Source: Spodoptera frugiperda | Taxonomy: Eukaryota > Arthropoda > Insecta > Lepidoptera > Noctuidae | Direction: 5' to 3' | DNA: 64,000 nt | NCBI RefSeq assembly: GCF_023101765.2 | Contig: NC_064231.1 | Span: 2,108,001 to 2,172,000 of the forward strand | Shown here: positions 22,765 through 33,019 of the stretch, piece by piece | Layout of the letters: every line of letters starts with the position of its first letter | Position numbering within the stretch: the first letter of the stretch is position 1 | The notes under the pieces: model-generated | Told to the model about the DNA's origin: nothing | The model's database searches: none | The model's input: only the letters and a program-made list of their open reading frames with translations | Made by a program: the position numbers and the translations under genes

Positions 22765-23695
22765 CAACACTCTTTGTTCTTATTAAGACAGTTAACTTCT
22801 AAATGTTATAGTTGAATACATAACTATCTAAAATCCTCAAATAACAAGCAATTAGACTCCATGGCATTATCCAAGATACTTCCTTGCTAAGGTAAATGCT
22901 CCTTTCATTTCCCATGACTCTCAGGGTAAACAAAGCGAACCCAGGGCTTGCCTCATTAACTTTTACTACACAGACGGACTAACCAACTCTTTTAAATTAA
23001 AACAGAAAACGAAACATTCAATATAAATGGTGAAAGGAACAAATTAAAAGATCCTATGGGCGCTACACCGCTTAAAGGGGCTTTAGGGCTTCTTAACAAG
23101 AATACTGATTTTATTTGTGGTTAAAAAGTAAGGTTTGTGTGTTGTAATTACTGTAGCTATGCCTGAACTGAATGTGCATATCTGTGAACTACTTTATGTA
23201 AAGTTAATGTTTATTTAACTTTAGTTCTCAAATTGAATTAACAGATCCGGGGTACGAAATTTCTTCTCTATTGTAATCTTTAAACACAACACTCTTATTA
23301 AAGCCGTGGCAAATAATTTTAGAACACCTTATAAGTACATATATTAAAAGCTAACATACCGCGTCAAACAGTTGCGGTATTTCTATACCTATGTATGTAT
23401 GAAAGTAGCGACTAAAGCAAGTCTGTACTGAAGCCGCTGACTCATCGGTTTTTACGTGCGTAGGACTCTACAACGCATGCGGGTTTGTCTGCAGATCTAT
23501 AATTCTAAGTCGTATTGAAGTTTCGAACTCATGCCTTTTCTTCTAGTGTTGTTTTTGGACAAACACATGACAATTCTCGATAAATACCTACCTAGTCTTT
23601 AAAATAGATACTACTAGGTATTAGAGTAATTTGTAATTGATATTTGTGAGTTTTCCTCGTTGTTCATAATAATGACTCCAAAGTGTGTTGTAAGC
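22765..23695. other. No gene recognised
   Basis: AT-rich sequence without shared repeats that I could see and without frames of interest. Confidence 0.35.
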
Positions 23696-23699
23696 CTAT

Positions 23700-24078
23700 G
23701 TGTACATACATAAATACACGTCACGTCTGTTACCGATGGGGGTAGGCAGAGACAATGGAATGCCAATTGCTATGAATCTTACATACCTCTTTCGCTTCAT
23801 CAACAGTCATGTTCATGCATGCTTGTCGGTTAAGAGTACTTTTAATTTGGCCCTTCTTTAATATATCGCCAATCTAGCCGCTATATGTCCGCCTAGGGCG
23901 CCCTCTTCCGACGGCCCCATTCATATCCGCCTTGTATATTTCTTTCGTAAATCTGCTTTCATCTATCCTTTCTACATGTCCAAACCATCATAACATTCCC
24001 TTTTCAATCCTTGTCACTACATCGTCTTTCAAGCCACAGCTTTTTCTAATAACACTAAGCAGATGTGTCTCGTTTGAT
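23700..24078 (-). pseudogene. Decayed C-terminal end of a LINE reverse transcriptase, with 3' UTR
   Basis: Read on the minus strand from about 24075, the frame gives SVIRKSCGLKDDVVTRIEKG, then a stop in place of a codon in the ML-WFGHVERIDESR motif. It goes on to KGQIKSTLNRQACMN, VDEAKEVCKIHSNWHSIVSA and YPHR, and stops at 23730-23732. A second stop lies after GRGRPRRTYSG. The order 'GLKDDVVTR, WFGHVER, GRGRPR, NRxACM, W.SIVSAYP' is one I associate with the extreme C-terminus of insect non-LTR retrotransposon ORF2, downstream of the catalytic reverse-transcriptase domain. No YADD or endonuclease part is present, so the copy is strongly 5'-truncated. After the stop it ends with 'acagacgtgacgtgtattta', similar to the SINE1 3' end. 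The clade (RTE-like or other) is not certain. Confidence 0.75.
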
Positions 24079-24084
24079 AAATAT

Positions 24085-25400
24085 GTTTAACATAAAGAAT
24101 TTAATGTCATTTATCAGACTTGTACATCATATTCAATTACTTTGTTGTGAAAACTGCAAATAAAGCAAGTTTTCGTATTTATAATATTAGTATTAGAATC
24201 CAACAGATGAATAAATATCTAAATACAATACAAAATCTAGAAGCAACAAGTAAAAGTAAATAATATTTATAAGGAAAATCCAAAACCTAATAAAAATACA
24301 AAGGATTTAGAACGTTAAGCTGTGACAAAAGAGTACTTAATGCCTTGCGTCATCCATTTGACATGGCGTCTGCAAATGGATTACTTTCTGATGTGGGAGT
24401 AGACGAAAGTGATATCACTTTTTTGTTGCAAAGAAATATTGCATTGTAAAGCTTTAATAATAGAGCACATATTTGCTTAGAAATTATAATGATAGTGCTT
24501 ATGGAAGAGTAAGTAATTCCTTTTCACTAAGTAGTTCTACATTGTCTCATTGTGGTTGAATAGGTACCTCAATGTCTTTTTAGCGAGGTCGTATTTACAA
24601 TAACTTTAACACATTAGAGGCCATGTCAGACAACGCTGACCGACACTAGTGGAGGAATAGCCTTTAACAGATTTTTGTTGGCAGTTAAAGGCTTAAACTA
24701 TATAGATTATACTTGAACCTAACTATGTCAATACATAGTAAAAAAGTAGGTGAAAATAGCCATAAAACTTACGACAGTTGTATTTTATTTATTTGGTTAC
24801 ACGCGGACAAAATACAGGGAAACATTATACATATGTACTCGTATATAGGTTTCATAGAAATAATTTTTCTCTAAATTCAACTACTGGCGCCACTTACTAG
24901 GATCGTTACATACCTCTTTCCTTCATATTCCCATGTAAATAACCAAATAACATTGGCAAATAAACAACCATCCAACACAACATAAGAACTACGTATCATC
25001 TGCAAGTAAGGGCATAACGATACAAAATCAACATCCCATTATAAACACCAGATTAATCGCAGCTTCGAATAATTTATTCCATAAATTCTATTGGTTTATT
25101 CGAAGCAAATTGCTACATCGGATACATAAAGTATGGTTTATCTGGGAGATAGGTAAGTTAGCTTCGCTTACATTCAAATCAGTCATGGTTTGCCTCCTTT
25201 TGGGTTACAGATTGCATGTTATCAACAAGAGTTATCGTAAGTCCAGGTTTTGTGGCGATTAGCATTATAAATCGGCTCCATAATGTGAATGGAGATTATA
25301 TGGAGAGAAAATTTCCTCTTTTATCATGGGATTTATTTCACTTGTATCGTTTTGCCTACCGTATAGCTTATGGAGTATCAACAGGAGTATATTTTTCAGA
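24085..25400. other. No gene recognised
   Basis: AT-rich sequence. A small 10-bp perfect inverted repeat (agcctttaac at 24659-24668 and gttaaaggct at 24684-24693) is the only structure noticed. 'agcttcgcttaca' at 25161-25173 may be a worn LINE-tail word. Confidence 0.35.
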
Positions 25401-25407
25401 ACTGCAA

Positions 25408-25700
25408 GACTGCCTCGTTGGTCAAGTACTCGCAAATGCGACTGCCGGACAAGAGGCTCGGGTTCGATTCTCGGGTCGGGTAAAGTATTACTGGGCTTTT
25501 TTCGGTGTTTCGAAAATTTCTCAGTAGTAGCACGGAGTCTGGAATAGTGCTCAGTATATGGCAATAGGCTCACCCCCTATTACATGGGACTTATAACACA
25601 AAATGGTGAAAAGTGGGTGTAGGTACATTGTATAGCGGCATTACGTGCCGTAATGTGCACTTCTGCCTATCCTTTCGGGGATAAAAGGCGTGACGTTGCT
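25408..25700 (+). repeat. SINE1 copy, near full length
   Basis: The copy starts 'gactgcctcgttggtcaag'; the A box is degraded (tggtcaagtactcgc). The B box is ggttcgattctcgg. The body holds gcacggagtctggaatagtg, ggcaataggctcacccccta, ttacatgggacttataacac and tgtatagcggcattacgtgc. It ends at 'ataaaaggcgtgacgttgc' (25681-25699). The expected pol III start region is diverged, so current activity is doubtful. Three open frames of 73-103 codons on both strands belong to this copy and are not genes. Confidence 0.87.
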
Positions 25701-25718
25701 TGGTATAGTTTTCATATA

Positions 25719-25765
25719 TATAAACTAAATAGGATTTATAAACATAAATCCTATTCAAGTTTATA
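25719..25765. repeat. AT-rich hairpin next to SINE1 3' end
   Basis: tataaactaaataggattta (25719-25738) pairs with taaatcctattcaagtttat plus a (25745-25765), with one mismatch, one bulged base and a 6-nt loop. It starts about 20 bases after the SINE1 end. It could be the end of another small element. Confidence 0.7.
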
Positions 25766-26047
25766 TTTGGATATTAATTAAATACAAGAGTGCAGAGGGC
25801 ATAGTACTTTGTCGTTCCTAAAAAGTACTAGCCATAAAATAAATAAGAGTAAATAAGAAAAAAGAAAAACCTCACAATACACATGTGTGATAATAACTAA
25901 GTCAGCCGAAAAGATTTGATTAATACCTACGTAGTGAATGAGCACATCATATTAAGGGACCAAAGATAAGTCCCTTTTATCTTTAGCATTAACGGTCTCG
26001 TCTTTATTAAGGTTTATTATAACCTCGTAACACTTAGACATAGTTTT

Positions 26048-26118
26048 TTTTTTTTTTGGAATATTGGACGGATCACCTGAGGGTGAGCGGTCGGCGTTAC
26101 CCATTGACACCTGCAATA
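26048..26118 (-). repeat. R3 3'-end fragment
   Basis: After a poly-T run, 'ggacggatcacctgagggtg' and 'agcggtcggcgttacccatt' are the complement of the R3 segment 'ccatgggcgacggtgattgc' + 'ttatcatcaggtgatccgtc' seen at 50458-50491. Only the last 70 bases of the repeat remain. Confidence 0.55.
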
Positions 26119-26294
26119 CAAAAGTGAGCAGTTCTCTTACTATTGCAGAAATGTGGATAGTTAATAGGTACATAATATTGTAAATATACTAATTTAAACT
26201 TATTGTTGTGAATATGAAAGTTCATATTTAAGATCATTAATTTCACAGAAAAATACTATTAAACTACTGTTTTTTTTTATTTTTTAAAACTTTG

Positions 26295-26421
26295 CATATA
26301 CATCACACCAAGACCTGAAACAACAATTTGTGGATCACACAAAGAATTGCTTTGGGCGAATCGAATCCGCTACACGTTGCACGGCAGCCAGTTGTCCAGC
26401 CACCACGCCAACCGTGCAGTC
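26295..26421 (-). repeat. SINE2 copy, 3'-shortened
   Basis: The complement starts 'actgcacggttggcgtggtg', a tRNA-like head with an A-box-like tggcgtggtgg. It passes a B box (gcggattcgattcg) and then 'ttgtgtgatccacaaattgt', 'tgtttcaggtctt', ending in a T/A-rich region near 26280. The body after 'ggtctggtgt' is missing compared with 118-305. An open frame at 26330-26563 starts within it. Confidence 0.72.
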
Positions 26422-26880
26422 TGTAAGTGTTAATATAGTATGTCTCACGATAGTTATTAAAAAAATTAAAACTCATCCTAACAAAACCATCTTGCCTTTC
26501 TCATTCTCACACCCAATTAAAGCTGTCCTATACATCATCTCATGTCCTAAAAGACATGAGTGATACTGGTATCATCTTACATAACAGGCAGGATATGCTA
26601 ATAATTGGCTAAAGACTCTAAAATTGGCTGAATTCGTTGTTATGTCTGCCATTTGACTAAGGGACTGACCGTTTAAAAATAGTTATCTTGTTTATTCAAG
26701 TTGATTTGGCTGGGAATGTATTCGTAGACTATGCAATGTACTGGCTTACATGATGAGTGACTAAGCTTTGACGTGATATCATAATATGTTGAACTAAGTA
26801 TTATCGCTGCGTCTTAATAATATTTTGAGCGAATTAGTCTTTGTTCACTCTTAAGTAAAACTACCTTTAATAGAGATCAT

Positions 26881-27070
26881 TGCGTTGTGTTTCGTTGTAT
26901 GATTAAGGTTATCGGAGGTCCAATTATCCCCCCTTTCCGATCTTCCCAATCCCAAATTACGCAACACCCCTTAAACTCCTAACCATGGAAATACCAGCAA
27001 CGCACTTATAACGCCTCTGGTGTTTCGGGTGTCCATGGTTCGCTCGTTTACCAACTTATACCATAAAAAA
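26881..27070 (+). repeat. R3 copy, 5'-truncated
   Basis: Begins 'tgcgttgtgtttcgttgtat' and passes 'ggttatcggaggtccaatta', then agcaacgcacttataacgcc, tctggtgtttcgggtgtcca. It ends with ttataccataaaaaa, the common A-rich end of the family. The 5' ninety bases are missing and 'gcgattgcttaccatcagg' is deleted near the 3' end. Confidence 0.7.
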
Positions 27071-27074
27071 GATC

Positions 27075-28325
27075 ATTAATCACTGAGAATATTTTGGGAC
27101 CTAATAACATCGAGTCTAGTAAATGTCTCTAACTATAAAAAAATCTGAAGATGAGACTTTAAGTTCACAACTATTGGGTAGTAGATTTTGATATTCGTTA
27201 TAATAATAATTCACTCATACAATGGATCTAGACGAAACTCAAACCCTTATAAAACCCTTAAACAAACTTCATTCCCCTCTTATACATACAATTTAGTACA
27301 CTTAAATGTAAACACAAGGCATTCCCTATAAGCACGATGCCATAAACTCATAAGTTTACCACCTTCTATATGACACCAGCTAGCACTTGCCGGAGTTGCA
27401 AGCAACACCCTGTGTAGTCGTTACTATTCGATCTTATGGCACTTTGGATGCAATTCTGAAACGTGGAGCCTGTTTTAAACGCTTATTTTGTATTCATTTT
27501 AGTGTAAATATACGTTTATTTTTGAGTTTTAATGAAATAAATACGGATACTGGTTTGGAAGTGCAATTATATTCTGCAATGCATTCACGTATGCCTACTG
27601 ATTTAAATCCCAAATTATTGACGATTTATATTTTCTTCTAAATTATTTAAGAAACAGAAGAGAAGAGACTGATTTGTATCAATACATGTGTATCACATTT
27701 ACACAAACAAACTCAAAACTTCTCATTTATTTCCAATCGCCACAATGGAGATCACAATACAATTATTTTAAAGGAATAACAAGTTCAAAAACAAAACACA
27801 AACACTCGATTCAGATGCAATGCAAAGATGCAAATAAACCATTATTCCTAGTCGCCGACCGCTTCCGAACGATTGCGTCCGTCCCTTAAAACGACGACAG
27901 CGCCAAACTTCTCTTCCGGAAATTAAAAATACCATCTGCTCAACGATCAGTGTTGCCATGATAAATATTGAAATATTATCGTTTCTTTTGTATACAAATT
28001 CAATAAAAAGGTCCCAACGATTGATGAATTATTGTGAAAGGAGTTTACAGTGAATTCAATTAGATGGCTTCAAATGGAGAATAAATGATTATTATACGAC
28101 ATAAAGTTAGATGTGTTCGTGAATTATTATTTTATTTACGGCTAGTACTAAAGCTGCGGTACTCCGGTGGCTTGACACTTTAATCTTCAAGCTATTTTCC
28201 TTTGACAGTAATAATCATTTTGCGAATTAATTGTCCAGCGGTATAGGCTATAAAGTTATATGGAGGTATTTTCCATTATACATTGAGCTTGGTGCGTCAT
28301 CAGAACATAAATAATTGTTAGTTAG
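27075..28325. other. No gene recognised
   Basis: AT-rich sequence with frames of 63-84 codons that have no recognisable motif. No shared repeat was noticed. Confidence 0.35.
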
Positions 28326-28332
28326 CATTGCA

Positions 28333-28487
28333 ACCGGAGCTGCGGACTACCTAGCGAGTTTACCAGGGCTCCAGCTCGAAAAGCAGGAGTAGGAACGGGG
28401 TGGTTTTTAGTCAGTAAGAGTCTGACACTTCCTCTCGCCTCGTCCAAGGCAGGAGAAATCATTGAATGATTTTGCACCCCTCAAAAT
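28333..28487. repeat. R4 repeat copy
   Basis: A well-preserved copy: 'ccggagctgcggactaccta', gcgagtttaccagggctcca, gctcgaaaagcaggagtagg, aacggggtggtttttagtca, gtctgacacttcctctcgcc, 'aaatcattgaatgattttgc'. It serves as the in-window reference for the inverse R4 orientation. Confidence 0.78.
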
Positions 28488-28489
28488 AA

Positions 28490-29085
28490 ATAATTAAAAA
28501 AGCGTTGCAAAATAAATTTGACCACTAAAAAAAGTCATTTACTCTAAATAACTCATTTAACAATTATTTCTTAAATTTTATTTTTAATGTTATACAAATA
28601 AAAATCGATATTCGATCCAGTAGCTACAAATGAGATATTTTTGGAAAATAACCACTCTCCAAAAGCCTCACGTTCAAACATACAATCCATTATAACATAT
28701 CACATGAAGTAAAGGATCATGGGAGCAATTTGAGAGAGTCTATGGGCTTCCAAACCATTGATGGGCCCCATGGCACGTGACGACCAGTAATTGAATCTTC
28801 CCCATAGAACTCCCATGCATTCTAACGATCTACGGTTTCAGGATAATTTGATCATAAAGGTTGATTTATTGATCTCTAAGGTTTAAAATACTTTGTAACT
28901 AATTTTAATATGATTTTCCTAATTGGTTTTAAAATTATAACGAGGATGGGTGTTTAAAAGTTACGTGGGTGGTTATGCGTTTAAGTGCATTTTTTAATAT
29001 AAAAATATTAATTAATATTAATGACTTTTATTATTTTGCAACATTATAGACGTACCTACTCGAGCCAATATATTAACTTAAAACT
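28490..29085. other. No gene recognised
   Basis: AT-rich. A GC-richer patch at 28730-28830 (gatgggccccatggcacgtg) has no match elsewhere in the window. Confidence 0.35.
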
Positions 29086-29086
29086 A

Positions 29087-29230
29087 TCATGAGACAAACT
29101 AAATTAACTAAAAACAACGGTTTACTCACGTAAATATATTGAGAAAAGCTCTACTAGTTTCGAGTTATAGGGGGACTTTTCATCATTAGCAGAGCATCGT
29201 GCGCAGACGTGTCAACTTCGCGCAGCCTAC
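29087..29230 (+). mobile_element. Foldback element F, left half
   Basis: It starts 'catgagacaaactaaattaa', continues 'ggtttactcacgtaaatata' and 'gagaaaagctctactagttt', then cgagttatagggggactttt. These are the left-arm and loop motifs of the foldback family (compare 32778-32880 and 63461-63656). The complementary right arm is missing. The end (gtgcgcagacgtgtcaac, cgcgcagcctactg) resembles the distal part of 56680-56863 in composition. Confidence 0.6.
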
Positions 29231-29689
29231 TGATAGACTAGAATGTTTTTGTTAATACCTAGTTGTACCTAGTTTATGTCATAATATACTGCAAATATAA
29301 TCTAAGTCCTTACTAAGTTCCTATATACATTACTATAATGGTAACGTATCTAACTACATGATTTACATGTAAACTGCTGAACTTATTACGATAAACTTTT
29401 GAAGCGAAACGCAGATAGAAACTCATACAAAGCTATTAATTATTACTGTATATTCAGTCTGGCTAGATGGCAGCACTAGTCATATTCCAAGGTTCAGGTT
29501 GACAAGAGTGCTTCAAAATAGGGAGCTGCCGAATTTAATGTCAGAAACCACACTCTTACATACCGACTGAAGGCTCTCCCTGTTTAGTTTACGTTAGATT
29601 AGGGTTACAATCAGCTTAATGCTAAGATATATTAAACTATATTAAAGATATTTTCCTTAATTTATTATTGAAACACTCGCAGCTTTGTT

Positions 29690-29870
29690 TGCGTGGTTAC
29701 TCCTCAATATGGCCTTTTTGAATTAATTTGCAAAAATAAAAGTAGCCTTAGTTACTCCTTAGTACAGTACAATACACTCAGCTACCAGCCAATAAAAGTC
29801 TTACCAAAATCAGTCCAGCCATTTCAGAGATTAGCTGAAATAAACTAATAAACAAAAATTGTAAAAATCC
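29690..29870 (+). repeat. LINE 3' tail
   Basis: Contains 'gtagccttagttactcctta', 'ctcagctaccagccaataaa', gtcttaccaaaatcagtcca and gccatttcagagattagctg, then an A-rich end. The better copy at 60895-61125 has the same order and the usual 'acagacagacaaacaaaaat' end. Family recognised as a lepidopteran LINE tail from general knowledge. Confidence 0.65.
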
Positions 29871-30521
29871 CAAATGCGTAAAATCTTCTAGAAAACTTTT
29901 AAGAGGTACAAATCCAATATCGTAGATAGAAGCTTTAAAATCAAAACTGCTATTTGTACTAATGTCTATGAATACGATTTTTAAAACAATAGCAACAAGA
30001 AACAATAAAGAAACTCGTAAATAGAATAAAAATTTCTGCACATTTTAAAGTGCAATTGTTAAAGCAAGTAGGCCAACACCCTGCAGGCACCATCGCAATA
30101 ATAACCCACTTGTTCTCTTGACACAAGCTACACAGCAAAATGAACTCTAAATACAATGCACTAATAAACAATGTCGCAATCAAGGATTATAAAATTCTAT
30201 GTTTAGTGTTTGATGTTCTTATTTTAAAATTGACGATAATTTTATTATTTTTATTTTATGGCCTTCACATAAAACTCAGTGACGTTTTTTTTTTTTTATA
30301 GAGGCAGAATAAATGGTAATGTTGTTTTTTTTACTGGCAGTGTAAAAACGACATTTTATTTGTTTATCTTTATATTCTTTTTTAAAGCTCTGTAGCAGAG
30401 ACATTTTCTTTTATATAGTACTTACGAGAGATTTACAAAATAGCATATCCGATATTTTCAACATCGGTACATATTTTATTCAGATCATAAAGCATTTACC
30501 TACGTATTTTTATGACACAAC

Positions 30522-30990
30522 TAGCTTCCGCCCGCGACTCCGTCCGCGCGGTTGTCGGTCTTCGCGTGGAAGTTTTATTTCTCCATTTTGAGTAACTCTG
30601 ACAATGACATCTTTTAAATATCTATTGGACACAAATATGGCGAGACATAATAATTAAGGAGATTTTGAGCTATTGGTGTTGAGCTCGCGTTCTGTAGAAT
30701 AAAACCGAAAAATAAAGTTTTTTTTCTTCGTATTTTTCCAGGATAAAAGGAATCCTGATTTATGCAGGAAATAAGGTATAATTATACTAAGTTTCATCGA
30801 TATCGAACCGTTAGTTTTCACGTGATCTGAACATACAGACAGACAGACAAAAACATTTTTAATCACATATTTGGGTTTGGTATCATCCAGTAACACCCCC
30901 TGCTATTTATTCTTTCAATATTTTCAATGTAAGCATTGACCCTTCTACAGATTTATTATAATATGAATGAATGAATGAATAAATGAATAA
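30522..30990 (+). repeat. LINE 3' tail with AATG microsatellite
   Basis: Begins 'ctagcttccgcccgcgactc' and 'cgtccgcgcggttgtcggtc', passes aaggtataattatactaagt, then 'acatacagacagacagacaa' at about 30832-30851. It ends 'cttctacagatttattataa' before (ATGA)n at 30965-30990. It is the longest tail of this type in the window. An 80-codon minus-strand frame is an artefact. Confidence 0.72.
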
Positions 30991-31299
30991 TGAATGAGAG
31001 TGTTATACACGTAAGAGTAGACTAATATTCAGTCAGCTCCAAACTGCTAACTATCGGGAGTTATACGTGTTATAGTGATCAACCATAAAAGATACATTTG
31101 CTGTCGTGGAATATTTAATAAACAATTTTAAGGAGAATATTTCCGTCATACATGATTTCTGTGTAGCTTTCCATTAAAACGCGACGGAAGCTTAAAAAAT
31201 GGAGTAAGTTCTCCTGTTTTTAACATTTCCCTTGAACTGCTCTGCTTATTGATTGTACGTGATGAAAAGTATACTTAACCTGCCCAGGAGTATGAAGAA

Positions 31300-31960
31300 C
31301 AATTGTACCAAGTTTCGTTGAAATCTGTTGGTTTTTATTTCTATAAAGAACATAACATTTTTCTGATTGCATTTTTGGCGAGTATCGATCACTAATCACC
31401 CCTGATAGTTATTTTGGGGAAATATATTTCATACAGAATTGACCTCTCTACAGATTTATTATAAGTATAGATAGAAGATTTTTATTTTTTGATTTTGAAA
31501 TAAAAACTATCCTATGTCCTTTCTAAGGTTCTAAACTATATCTGTACCAAATTTCAACCAAATCCGTTAAATAGTTGCATTAATGGTATAGCATAGAATA
31601 GTGTTCGACGTGATTCTTTAATTTGACATAACTTTTTTAGGTATAACGATTGACATGAAACAAACATAAATGTAAATTGAAGCATCCCACAATATATTCG
31701 TGAAAACCGCATCCAACTCGGATCAGCCGTTTCTGAGATTAGCGCGCATAGACACACAGACAAACAGACAAACAGACAAACAGACAAACAGACAAAAAGA
31801 CAAACAGACAAACAGACAAACAGACAAACAGACAAAAAAAAAGTTAATTACATTTTTGGGTTCGACATCGACATAACAATAACCCCTGCTATTTTTTTCA
31901 TTTTTATTTTCAATGTACAGACGCACTTTTCTACGAGCTATTATATGTATAGATTGACGC
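31300..31960 (+). repeat. Two overlapping LINE tails with 8-bp minisatellite
   Basis: A first tail ends at about 31470 with gaccactc-like 'gacctctctacagatttatt' and ataagtatagat. A second begins near 31500 (ataaaaactatcctatgtcc), passes 'ccaactcggatcagccgttt' and 'ctgagattagcgcgcataga', carries the expanded minisatellite, and ends 'ctattatatgtatagattga' near 31955. The repeated-Cys/Val/Ser/Phe open frames on the minus strand (31554-31835 and 31723-31962) are translations of the minisatellite and not proteins. Confidence 0.7.
31754..31836. repeat. (ACAGACAA)n minisatellite
   Basis: About ten copies of an 8-bp unit acagacaa with one variant unit (aaagacaa) near 31796. In other LINE tails of the window (30832-30851, 61077-61098) this spot has only one to three units, so this copy has expanded. 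Confidence 0.9.
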
Positions 31961-31974
31961 ATTAAAGCGCTGCA

Positions 31975-32770
31975 GTATACCTATAATCACACACTATCTA
32001 AGCTCCGAAAATGGAAGTAACATAAATTTTCTAACTAAAACACGTGTCAATGAATGATTGGCTCATAACCCAAACAAATATTTCGCGTTCCAGAAACGTC
32101 TAAACAGGAAACCGTCTGCATAATTTCGCATTTAATTGAGACATAAGTATTTCTGTAGAAAATCTAAAGTATTTATGTAATAACTCAGTATATATACACA
32201 TAAGACTCATCTTGTGTTAAGTCTATCGATAAAACAATTAACCTTTACGTAACAAGTAACGTTATCACATTCATCCAGTATTCAGCTATCAAAAATCAAC
32301 AAACTAACATTGAAAAGTAAAGCATAGCCCAGCAATCTGTTTCACTACACCACAACCCTTATTCACCCCTCCAATAACCAAAACAGACGTAACTACGTAA
32401 GAATACACACAATGTTCGTGTCATCATTCAATTCCAACGATCGAGACGTTCCGATAATAAAACGATACAACTTCCACGTTCCGGTTTATTATAATCACTC
32501 TTAATTGTCAAGGAATAGAGTTAATTATCGTAATTTCACCGTATAATCGATTAAAAGCGACACAAGTTATGTAAGTTTTGCGTGAGGCGTTTAATAGAGG
32601 CTTTTGGACCTTGAACATAAAATTGTAATTGACGTGAACCATTTCCTTAAGATTTGGAAACGTATTGTTTTTTTTGTTTAGTTTTATTTCCGTAACAATA
32701 TGTAACACTGATTGTCCGACTACATGATTGTACATCTACGTTTCGATATTAAAATGTTAGTATTGTTAGT
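31975..32770. other. No gene recognised
   Basis: AT-rich. One 75-codon minus-strand frame at 32508-32735 lacks recognisable features. Confidence 0.35.
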
Positions 32771-32777
32771 ATAATAC

Positions 32778-32882
32778 TTGTGAGACATACTAAATTAACT
32801 AAAAATCACAGTTTACTCATGTAAATTAATGGAGAAAAGCTCTACTAGTTTCGAGTCACAGAGGGGTTCTTCATCATGAACA
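32778..32882 (+). mobile_element. Foldback element E, left half
   Basis: 'cttgtgagacatactaaatt' is followed by 'aactaaaaatcacagtttac', tcatgtaaattaatggagaa, aagctctactagtttcgagt and cacagaggggttcttcatca. The motifs match the arm of 63461-63656 at high identity by eye. No complementary right arm follows. Instead the tandem repeat at 32921-33013 is found. Confidence 0.65.
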
Positions 32883-32920
32883 GTGTGTTTTCTACTCTAG
32901 AAGCTTTTTTTATTCATTAG

Positions 32921-33013
32921 TAAAATTATGGTTAATAAGTCACGTAAGTGAGTTAACATAATTTTATGGATTGTTAATAAGTCACGTAAGTGAGTTAACC
33001 ATAATTTTTAATT
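32921..33013. repeat. 42-bp tandem duplication inside an inverted repeat
   Basis: The unit beginning gttaataagtcacgtaagtg (32931) repeats at 32973, with a shift of 42 bases. The outer edges (taaaattatggttaa at 32921-32935 and gttaaccataattttta at 32994-33010) are inverted copies of each other. Each unit has a partial inner palindrome (tcacgtaagtga). It may be the rearranged right part of the adjacent foldback element. Confidence 0.75.
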
Positions 33014-33019
33014 AAAGCA

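Noticed and set aside
31754..31836. Regular 8-bp repeats as a possible CRISPR-like array
   Set aside because: There are no spacers, the unit is only 8 bases, and the context is an animal LINE tail.
31554..31962. Cys/Val/Ser/Phe-rich repetitive frames on the minus strand
   Set aside because: They are translations of the ACAGACAA minisatellite and its LINE tail, not a secreted Cys-rich protein.
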